Shown: one piece after another, positions 1 through 5,560 of the stretch | How positions within the stretch are numbered: the stretch's first letter is position 1 | Layout of the letters: the number at the start of each line of letters is the position of its first letter | NCBI GenBank assembly: GCA_902766965.1 | Contig: CACXFJ010000116.1 | Coordinates: 1-33,509 of the forward strand | From: an uncultured Eubacteriales bacterium | Lineage (GTDB): Bacteria; Bacillota; Clostridia; Christensenellales; DTU072 | Direction: 5' to 3' | DNA: 33,509 bases | Program-made: the position numbers and the translations under genes | The notes under the pieces: model-generated | Seen by the model: only the letters and a program-made list of their open reading frames with translations | Told to the model about the DNA's origin: nothing | Database searches by the model: none

Positions 1-969
1 ATGCAGAGATTGCAGATGACCACCACCGAGGGTAAGAACGTTCACGTCTACGGAATAAGAGGCAATTTCGACGACGCGCAAACGGCTGTTAAGAGGGTTT
101 TCGCAAGCGAAACCATTAAAAGTACCCTTGCCGAAAAGGGTTACGATTTAAGTTCGGCTAATTCCATCAACTTCGGCAGACTCCTGCCGCAGATAGTCTA
201 TTACGTTTCGTCCTACGTCGACTTACTGTCCAACGAAATGATAGACGACCGCGAACACATAAACTACGTCGTTCCTTGCGGCAATTTCGGCAACGTGCTT
301 GCGGCTTACTACGCTAAAAAAATGGGCTTGCCGATAAAGCAACTTATCGTCGCGAGCAACGATAACAACGTGCTTACGGAATTCTTCTCGGACGGTATTT
401 ACGACAGCAACAGAGAGTTCTTCAAGACGATTAGTCCGTCTATGGATATTCTCGTCAGCAGCAATCTCGAAAGACTTCTCTACGAGATAGGGGACAGAAA
501 TCCCGAATTCGTAAGACCCCTTATGGAAAGGCTCGCCGACGGCGGAACGTACAGCATAGACGAAGATATGCTCTACGACAAACTCCCCGAGTTTTTGGCG
601 TACTACTCTACGGAAGAAGAGACGAAAGAAGTAATCGATAACTTTTTCGACGAGTACGGTTACGTCCTCGACCCCCACACGGCGGTGGCGGTGAGCGCGC
701 TGTTTAAGTATATGAACGAGGTCGGCGACAACACTACGAGCAGCATTATAGTAAGTACGGCAAGTCCGTTCAAATTCCCGCAGACGGTCTACGAAGCCGT
801 TTCGCATAACGAAGAGGACGATCCGTTCAAGGCGGCGAAAAAGCTCGCCGCGTTTTCGGGCGAAACCGAACCGGAAGCAATTAGGAGCCTCTTGACGAAG
901 CCCGTTTTGCACAGAGAAATAATAGACGTGGAAGAAATAGACGACGTTCTTCTCGCCATAGGAGAATAA
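1..969 (+). CDS. thrC: Threonine synthase, 3' part (5' end outside window)
   Basis: Threonine synthase converts O-phosphohomoserine to threonine using pyridoxal phosphate, the last step of threonine synthesis in the cytoplasm. The 322 visible residues match the C-terminal two thirds of the bacterial/fungal-type enzyme. They include the NVHVYGIRGNFDDAQTAVK segment, the glycine-rich phosphate-binding loop VPCGNFGNVLAAYYAKKMGLP, and the late segment DPHTAVAVSALFKY. The family is usually around 480-500 residues, so roughly 170 N-terminal residues, including the PLP-binding lysine, lie upstream of base 1. The ATG at base 1 is therefore an internal methionine. The stop is 3 bases before trpS, and the GGAG for trpS sits inside the last codons, so the two genes are probably co-transcribed. 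The identification is firm; the 5' extent cannot be seen. Confidence 0.93.
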   Translation: MQRLQMTTTEGKNVHVYGIRGNFDDAQTAVKRVFASETIKSTLAEKGYDLSSANSINFGRLLPQIVYYVSSYVDLLSNEMIDDREHINYVVPCGNFGNVLAAYYAKKMGLPIKQLIVASNDNNVLTEFFSDGIYDSNREFFKTISPSMDILVSSNLERLLYEIGDRNPEFVRPLMERLADGGTYSIDEDMLYDKLPEFLAYYSTEEETKEVIDNFFDEYGYVLDPHTAVAVSALFKYMNEVGDNTTSSIIVSTASPFKFPQTVYEAVSHNEEDDPFKAAKKLAAFSGETEPEAIRSLLTKPVLHREIIDVEEIDDVLLAIGE

Positions 970-972
970 AAA

Positions 973-1971
973 ATGTTAGGTGACAAAAAAGTAGTTTATA
1001 GCGCGGTTCAGCCTACCGGTTGTATCACTTTGGGTAACTTTCTCGGAGCTATAAACAACTGGCTTAAAATGCCGGACGACTATCTTACCATATTTGCGAT
1101 AGCCGATTTGCACGCCCTTACGGTAAGACAAAATCCCGCGGAGTACAGGCAGAGAGCGACGAGCTTTTTCGCGCAGTACCTTGCCTGCGGATTAGACCCC
1201 GAAAAGAGCATACTGTATTTTCAGTCTCACGTTTCCGCTCATACGGAACTTACCTGGATACTGAATTGCTTTACCTATATCGGCGAAGCCAACCGCATGA
1301 CGCAGTTCAAGGATAAGTGCGCAAAACACGCCGATAACGTGAACGTAGGACTTATGGACTATCCCGTCCTTATGGCGAGCGATATTCTTTTGTATCAGAC
1401 AGACTTCGTCCCCGTGGGGATAGACCAAAAACAGCATCTCGAACTTACGAGAGATATAGCGGAAAGGTTTAATAATCTTTACAGCCCCACGTTTACTTTG
1501 CCCGAACCGTTTATCGGAAAGCAGGGCGCTAAAATTTATTCCTTGCAGGATCCCGTGCAGAAGATGAGTAAATCCGACCCCGACGTAAACGGTTTTATAA
1601 GCCTAATAGATCCGCCCGACGTCATCGCCCGTAAGTTCAAACGCGCGGTAACGGACAGCGACGGAAGAATTATTATGTCGGACGACAAACCCGGCGTAAG
1701 CAATCTTCTTACCATTCTTTCGGGCGTTACCGATAAGAGCGTCGAGTCGATAGTAAACGATTTCGCCGGCAAAGGATACGCCGAATTAAAGTCGGAAGTA
1801 GCCGACGCGGTTATTGAACGTTTACGTCCCATTCAGGAAAGATACAACGCTCTTATAAAAGAAAAGGATTATCTCGCGTCGGTCTACAAGAACGGCGCCG
1901 AAGCCGCGGAAAAAATCGCCCGCAGAACTCTGTCGAAAGTGTACCGCAAAGTCGGTTTGGTGGAAAGATAA
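973..1971 (+). CDS. trpS: Tryptophan--tRNA ligase
   Basis: This class Ic aminoacyl-tRNA synthetase activates tryptophan and charges tRNA-Trp. The 332-residue length is normal for bacterial TrpS. The ATP-binding HIGH-type motif appears as PTGCITLGNF near residues 14-23, and the KMSKS loop is intact at residues 197-201, followed by DPD. MDYPVLMASDILLYQ is the typical active-site segment and matches the family strongly. The ATG at 973 is chosen because GGAGAATAAAAA precedes it at good spacing. The gene begins 3 bases after thrC and its stop overlaps the ATG of the next gene by one base (TAATG), which implies translational coupling. No T-box-like leader is visible, because there is no room between thrC and trpS. 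Confidence 0.97.
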   Translation: MLGDKKVVYSAVQPTGCITLGNFLGAINNWLKMPDDYLTIFAIADLHALTVRQNPAEYRQRATSFFAQYLACGLDPEKSILYFQSHVSAHTELTWILNCFTYIGEANRMTQFKDKCAKHADNVNVGLMDYPVLMASDILLYQTDFVPVGIDQKQHLELTRDIAERFNNLYSPTFTLPEPFIGKQGAKIYSLQDPVQKMSKSDPDVNGFISLIDPPDVIARKFKRAVTDSDGRIIMSDDKPGVSNLLTILSGVTDKSVESIVNDFAGKGYAELKSEVADAVIERLRPIQERYNALIKEKDYLASVYKNGAEAAEKIARRTLSKVYRKVGLVER

Positions 1972-2840
1972 TGTTCGGTTACGTCGTAATAGATAAGCCG
2001 AATATACTCATAAAGGACTATAACGTGTACAGAGCCTACTATTGCGGACTGTGCAAGGCGATAGGCAAACGTAACGGTCAGCTCAACCGCCTTACGCTAA
2101 ACTACGATATAGTTCTGCTCGCTCTGCTCGGACACAATTACGAAAACCGCGACCCCGTTTTTTGCGAAGGGAGATGTTTCGTCCACCCCGTCGGGAAAAA
2201 ACTATCCTACGTAAAACGTAACGATATTCTCGACCGTATCGCGGATATAAACGTTATTTTAGGGTATTATAAACTTACCGACGACGTCATCGACGAAAAC
2301 AAACATCGTTCGGTAAGGAGTATAATGCGTCCTTCGTATAAAAAAGCCGCGAAGAGAATGAAAAGTTTCGACGAAGCGGTAAGACGCGGATACGACAGAT
2401 TAAGGGAAGAAGAAAAGAAAAATTCCGATATATCGACTCTTGCAGACTGTTTCGGATATATACTTTCGGCATGCGGCGACGCCCTTACCGATAAATGCGA
2501 CAAGAATTTAAGAAAGTTTCTTTTCTATATCGGGCGTTGGATATACGTTATCGACGCGTACGACGATATAAAAAAAGATTTTAAGGACAAGAGTTTTAAT
2601 CCGTTTTTAAGAGAAATTAAAGAAACGGACGATAATTTTTATAATGAGGCGGAACGTAGGGCGAGAGAACTTCTCTACGAAGATATAGCCGTAGCGACCG
2701 ATTGTTATAACGCTATGAAAATCGAAGTCAGCGAAGGACCGCTCAGCAATATAATATACAGAGGACTAAAGGACAGGACCGAGTTCGTCCTTAAAAGGAG
2801 AGGAGAAAAATGGCGAAAAGAAACCCGTTTGAAATATTAG
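1971..2840 (+). CDS. DUF5685 family protein with two Asp-rich motifs
   Basis: The 289-residue protein fits the clostridial DUF5685 family, whose function is not established. Family marks are the N-terminal YRAYYCGLCKAIGKRNG segment with a CxxC pair, a second pair in FCEGRCFVHP, and a mostly helical remainder. Two acidic motifs stand out: DDVIDE at residues 104-109 and DAYDDIKKD at residues 195-203. They lie about 90 residues apart, on predicted helices, in an arrangement reminiscent of class I isoprenoid synthase folds. That resemblance is inference and no such activity is known. The gene starts on the last base of the trpS stop codon and its 3' end overlaps the J-like gene by 31 bases. Tight coupling to a J-like gene is, as far as I recall, a recurring arrangement for this family. 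Confidence 0.75.
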   Translation: MFGYVVIDKPNILIKDYNVYRAYYCGLCKAIGKRNGQLNRLTLNYDIVLLALLGHNYENRDPVFCEGRCFVHPVGKKLSYVKRNDILDRIADINVILGYYKLTDDVIDENKHRSVRSIMRPSYKKAAKRMKSFDEAVRRGYDRLREEEKKNSDISTLADCFGYILSACGDALTDKCDKNLRKFLFYIGRWIYVIDAYDDIKKDFKDKSFNPFLREIKETDDNFYNEAERRARELLYEDIAVATDCYNAMKIEVSEGPLSNIIYRGLKDRTEFVLKRRGEKWRKETRLKY

Positions 2841-3448
2841 GCGTAAGCGAAGACTGTAATCAGGACGAGTTATACGCCGCGTATAAAAATTTAAGGAACA
2901 AGTACGCGGATCAACGTTTCGAACCCGGAGAAGCGGGAGCGGAAGCTTGCGTAAAAATGCAGGAAATAGAGGACGCCTACAACGACGCCAACGATATTAT
3001 CGCTTCGAGATACGAAATAAAATACACGGGCGACGACCTTAGCGCGGTTGATACCGCTATAAAGGCGGGCAATCTCGAAGAAGCGCAGAATATTTTGGAT
3101 AACTGTATCCGCAGAACGGCAAAATGGCATTACTTGCAATCCGCCGTGTTTTTCCGCAAAAACTGGGTGGGCGACGCTTATAAGCAGCTCGAAATAGCCT
3201 GTCAGATGGAACCCGATAACGAACAGTTCAAAGAGGCGAAAAAGGCAATGGCTACGCACATTAAGGCGAACTCCACCACTCAGGACAATTCGTTCTACAA
3301 CGAGAACAATAAAGAGGAAAGGACTTACGTCGATATGAACTCCACCCGCAATTCGAGAGGGTGCGACGTGTGCGACGTATGCAGCGCTCTTTTATGCGCC
3401 GACTGTTGTTGCGAATGTATGGGCGGAGATTTGATTTCCTGCTGTTAA
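2810..3448 (+). CDS. J-domain-like protein without HPD, TPR-like middle, Cys-rich tail
   Basis: The N-terminus (NPFEILGVSEDCNQDELYAAY) is a clear DnaJ-type domain. At the place of the HPD tripeptide, which J-proteins need to stimulate DnaK ATPase, the sequence reads ADQ (residues 33-35). Residues of roughly 80-150 resemble one or two TPR-like helical hairpins. The C-terminus is extremely cysteine-rich, with 10 cysteines in the last 30 residues in CDVC, CADCCCEC and SCC groups, ending in GGDLISCC. The tail could bind metal or a cluster, or be lipidated; the sequence does not decide. The ATG at 2810 lies inside the DUF5685 gene and follows GGAGAGGAGAAAA, a strong ribosome binding site, so the two proteins probably work together. 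It is probably a scaffold rather than a normal DnaK co-chaperone. Confidence 0.72.
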   Translation: MAKRNPFEILGVSEDCNQDELYAAYKNLRNKYADQRFEPGEAGAEACVKMQEIEDAYNDANDIIASRYEIKYTGDDLSAVDTAIKAGNLEEAQNILDNCIRRTAKWHYLQSAVFFRKNWVGDAYKQLEIACQMEPDNEQFKEAKKAMATHIKANSTTQDNSFYNENNKEERTYVDMNSTRNSRGCDVCDVCSALLCADCCCECMGGDLISCC

Positions 3449-3458
3449 TCTGTCCGAT

Positions 3459-4001
3459 ATGAAAAACCCTCGCGATATAGGCAGAAGAATAGCGTTTGCG
3501 GGCGTAGGCTCGGCAATATCGCTGATTTTTGTCACGCTGGCGTATTTCGTATCGAATATGAGCCTTTCTTTTTACGTTCTTAGTTCGGTTGGAATAATGT
3601 TGCCTCTTACGCAGAACTATTACAGAGAAGGCGTCCTTGCGTCGGTGGCGGTCTCCGTCGTCGGCTTTTTTATAGCAAATCTAAAAATTATTCCTTTTGC
3701 CATGGCGAGCGGTTTTTACGTCGTGTTCGCCGTGTTCTGGCATAACAAAAATTTTAACAGATGGTTAGGGTACGCGATAAAATTCCTTTATTCCGGACTC
3801 GTGTTTTTCATTTTGTATAAACTTACTTCGCTTTTTACGGTAGACTTGTCAAATCTCCCGAAAATCGCCGCGTTGCCTTACGCCGCGTCTTACGCTATAT
3901 TCAACGTAATTTTCTCTCTCGCGTTCATCGTCTACGATATTTTGGTCGAGCAAGGGTATATTTATCTGACTAAATTCGTTGTAAAGAAGATAAAGAGATA
4001 A
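3459..4001 (+). CDS. Small polytopic membrane protein of unknown function
   Basis: The 180-residue protein has about five or six hydrophobic segments, roughly at residues 12-31, 33-52, 57-77, 78-93, 103-122 and 135-162, and ends in a basic KFVVKKIKR tail. I do not recognise a family with confidence. Its size and the AGVGSAISLIFVTLAYF start resemble substrate-binding (S) subunits of ECF-type vitamin transporters or small uncharacterised clostridial membrane proteins, but no diagnostic motif is visible. The start at 3459 has no good Shine-Dalgarno sequence and lies 10 bases after the stop of the J-like gene, so translation may depend on coupling to that gene. The stop faces the end of the leftward arsR-like gene only 11 bases away, with no obvious terminator between them. 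Confidence 0.6.
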   Translation: MKNPRDIGRRIAFAGVGSAISLIFVTLAYFVSNMSLSFYVLSSVGIMLPLTQNYYREGVLASVAVSVVGFFIANLKIIPFAMASGFYVVFAVFWHNKNFNRWLGYAIKFLYSGLVFFILYKLTSLFTVDLSNLPKIAALPYAASYAIFNVIFSLAFIVYDILVEQGYIYLTKFVVKKIKR

Positions 4002-4012
4002 GGGTTTTTTAA

Positions 4013-4333
4013 TTAAACGCTTTCTTCGCTTGCGACCACCGCCTGATAGAGTAAGTTCTCGATATGTTTGTTTTTCAGGTAATAATAAGTCTTTTTGCCG
4101 TCTTTGTAGCAGTTTATCGCGCCGCCGTCTTTCAGCGTCCGCAACTGGTGACTTACCGCGCTTTGATTTAGCCCGGTGACGAAACTTATATCGTTGACGC
4201 ACATATCGTCCATAGACAGAAGACAGATTATTTTCAGTCGCGTTTTGTCGGAAAACGCCGAGAAAAAATCGGCAAGACAGTCGGTCTCTTTTTCGACGGC
4301 AATGTAGTTTTCCAATATTTTTTCTATTTTCAT
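4013..4333 (-). CDS. ArsR/SmtB-family transcriptional regulator
   Basis: The 106-residue protein is a winged-helix repressor of the ArsR/SmtB class. ADFFSAFSDKTRLKIICLL is the typical start of the DNA-binding domain, NQSAVSHQLRTLKDGG is the recognition helix (about residues 55-70), and GKKTYYYLKNKHIENLL forms the wing and last helix. Such proteins release DNA when metal or another signal binds. The alpha-3 metal motif ELCVCDL is replaced by DDMCVNDIS, so only one cysteine (C44) remains there; C19 and C37 lie nearby. The histidine in KNKHI near the C-terminus recalls the alpha-5 site of zinc sensors, but the set is incomplete, so the inducer is unclear. AAGGAGCTTATAA precedes the ATG. It is transcribed away from the cysteine-rich micropeptide gene, which is its likeliest visible target. 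Confidence 0.88.
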   Translation of the reverse strand: MKIEKILENYIAVEKETDCLADFFSAFSDKTRLKIICLLSMDDMCVNDISFVTGLNQSAVSHQLRTLKDGGAINCYKDGKKTYYYLKNKHIENLLYQAVVASEESV

Positions 4334-4423
4334 TTATAAGCTCCTTCGTAACGACGCTATAATTTAAGTGCTTTCGTCGAAATTTAAGTTTTATGCGGAT
4401 TGTGGCGACCCCCCTCGAAAATA

Positions 4424-4458
4424 TGGTAAATTATGCACGAATGCGAAAAGAGTCGCAT
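4424..4458 (+). promoter_or_regulatory. Candidate promoter plus inverted-repeat operator for the micropeptide
   Basis: An extended -10 like element TGGTAAATT ends at 4432. A perfect 6-bp inverted repeat follows at 4441-4458 (ATGCGA, 6-base spacer, TCGCAT), close to the predicted transcription start. It lies between the divergent arsR-like gene and the small cysteine-rich gene, where an ArsR operator would be expected. A 9-base direct repeat AATTTAAGT (4361-4369 and 4381-4389, exactly 20 bases apart) lies nearer the regulator and may also be a binding site. No good -35 box is visible, so this is tentative. Confidence 0.3.
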
Positions 4459-4491
4459 ATTGTAGATTAACGTTAGATTATGGGGGAACGA

Positions 4492-4623
4492 ATGGATATA
4501 ACTCTTCCGATGTTGTTATTTTTGCTGTTAAACAACGGGAACAACGAATCCTGCTGCGACGGAAACGGCTGTTGCGACAGGACCACGCTCGCCATGTGCC
4601 TGTGCCTTCTTTGCCTGTCGTGA
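4492..4623 (+). CDS. 43-residue cysteine-rich micropeptide
   Basis: This short open frame starts at ATG 4492, preceded by GGGGGAACGA, and ends at TGA 4621-4623. The product has a hydrophobic start (MDITLPMLLFLLLNN), a central ESCCDGNGCCDR segment with two CC pairs, and a hydrophobic cysteine-bearing end (MCLCLLCLS), giving seven cysteines in all. The composition is far from random, and the gene sits divergent from an ArsR-family regulator, so a metal- or thiol-related role is plausible but not shown. The hydrophobic ends suggest membrane association. I recognise no named family. A longer frame in another phase (4368-4685) covers the same bases, but its protein looks like noise. The stop is 114 bases upstream of ung, which has its own promoter. 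Confidence 0.5.
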   Translation: MDITLPMLLFLLLNNGNNESCCDGNGCCDRTTLAMCLCLLCLS

Positions 4624-4681
4624 CCGTCGAAGCGTCACGCGTGAAAAATCAACCCGAGCCGCTCCTTTTGCATGTTGACGG

Positions 4682-4710
4682 TTGAAATAATATAGATATT
4701 ATGCTAAAAT
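4682..4710 (+). promoter_or_regulatory. Sigma-A type promoter of ung
   Basis: TTGAAA at 4682-4687 and TAAAAT at 4705-4710 are separated by exactly 17 bases. TG lies one base before the -10 box (ATGC-TAAAAT). The start of transcription would fall near 4717, giving a leader of about 20 bases with TGAGGTGG as ribosome binding site. An overlapping alternative is TTGACG at 4675 with TATTAT at 4697. Confidence 0.65.
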
Positions 4711-4737
4711 AATACCATCAAATTTTGAGGTGGCTCG

Positions 4738-5406
4738 GTGGTACGTATAGGCAACGATTGGGACGAAGTGTTGAAAGAGGAATTCAATTCCGAATATTAT
4801 CAGGTTTTGAGAGGTTTCTTAAAACACGAATATTCGGCGGAAACCGTTTATCCGTCCATGTACGATATTTTCAACGCGTTCAAGGCTACGCCGTATAACG
4901 ACGTCAAGGTGGTGATACTCGGACAAGACCCGTATCATCAACCGTCGCAAGCGCACGGAATGTGCTTTTCGGTAAAACCAGGCGTCCGTCTTCCGCCTTC
5001 ATTAAAAAATATCTATCGGGAAATAACTAATGAATTAGGTATCCAAATGGGCGAAAGCGGATACCTAATGCCGTGGGCAAAGCAAGGCGTGCTTCTTATG
5101 AACACGATTTTGACCGTACGCCGCGGAAAGCCTATGTCGCACGAAGGGTACGGCTGGGAAAGGTTCACCGACGCCGTTCTGAAAAAACTTAACGAGCGTA
5201 AAAAGCCTATTATTTTCCTCTTGTGGGGGGCTCCCGCAAGGAAGAAAGCGAAACTTATAACGAACAGAAACCATATCATTCTGGAAGCGGCGCATCCGTC
5301 GCCGTTAAGCGCGTATTACGGATTTTTCGGGTGCGGACATTTTGCCAAGGTGAACGAAATTCTCGAAAGGATGGGCGAAAAACCCATCGACTGGCAGATT
5401 AAATAG
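4738..5406 (+). CDS. ung: Uracil-DNA glycosylase, family 1
   Basis: Ung removes uracil from DNA, starting base excision repair after cytosine deamination or dUMP incorporation. The 222-residue length is normal. The catalytic water-activating motif GQDPYH is intact (GQDPYHQPSQAHGM), as are the DNA-intercalation motif HPSPLSAYYGFFGCGHF and the LPPSLKNIYREI segment. The start is GTG at 4738, chosen because TGAGGTGG lies just upstream and the protein then begins near the usual family start. The gene stands alone between its own promoter (4682-4710) and a strong terminator (5414-5442), so it is a monocistronic unit. Identification is secure. Confidence 0.97.
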   Translation: MVRIGNDWDEVLKEEFNSEYYQVLRGFLKHEYSAETVYPSMYDIFNAFKATPYNDVKVVILGQDPYHQPSQAHGMCFSVKPGVRLPPSLKNIYREITNELGIQMGESGYLMPWAKQGVLLMNTILTVRRGKPMSHEGYGWERFTDAVLKKLNERKKPIIFLLWGAPARKKAKLITNRNHIILEAAHPSPLSAYYGFFGCGHFAKVNEILERMGEKPIDWQIK

Positions 5407-5413
5407 GAAAGTT

Positions 5414-5442
5414 AAAAGGCGGTTTTTTTACCGTCTTTTTTT
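5414..5442 (+). terminator. Rho-independent terminator after ung
   Basis: AAAAGGCGGT (5414-5423) pairs with ACCGTCTTTT (5430-5439) through ten pairs including one G-U. The loop is six T, and a run of T follows. It begins 8 bases after the ung stop. An A/T-rich inverted repeat (AAAAAACG-AC-CGTTTTTT) follows about 25 bases later, but its loop is too small for a convincing second terminator. Confidence 0.85.
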
Positions 5443-5493
5443 GTATTTATACAAAGTGCGAAAAAACGACCGTTTTTTGCGTTAATTTACCAC

Positions 5494-5522
5494 TTGTCAA
5501 AATAAATATATAGCTGTATAAT
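5494..5522 (+). promoter_or_regulatory. Near-consensus promoter of the giant Ig-like lipoprotein gene
   Basis: TTGTCA at 5494-5499 and a perfect TATAAT at 5517-5522 are separated by 17 bases in an A/T-rich context. Transcription should start near 5529, leaving a short leader that contains the GGAAGGGAA ribosome binding site at 5552-5560. It probably also serves the downstream gene at 10371. Confidence 0.75.
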
Positions 5523-5560
5523 AAATATATATTATAAAAGGCTTGTCCTTCGGAAGGGAA

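Noticed and set aside
4635-4644. Palindrome TCACGCGTGA after the micropeptide
   Set aside because: Ten bases could be an operator, but it is outside both core promoters and a palindrome of this length can arise by chance.
4368-4685. A 105-residue open frame overlapping the micropeptide
   Set aside because: Its protein is basic, low in hydrophobic order and lacks a ribosome binding site. The 43-residue frame in another phase explains the bases better.
5459-5482. Second terminator or operator (AAAAAACG-AC-CGTTTTTT)
   Set aside because: The two-base loop is too tight and only weak A-T pairs remain; the repeat may be chance in A/T-rich DNA.
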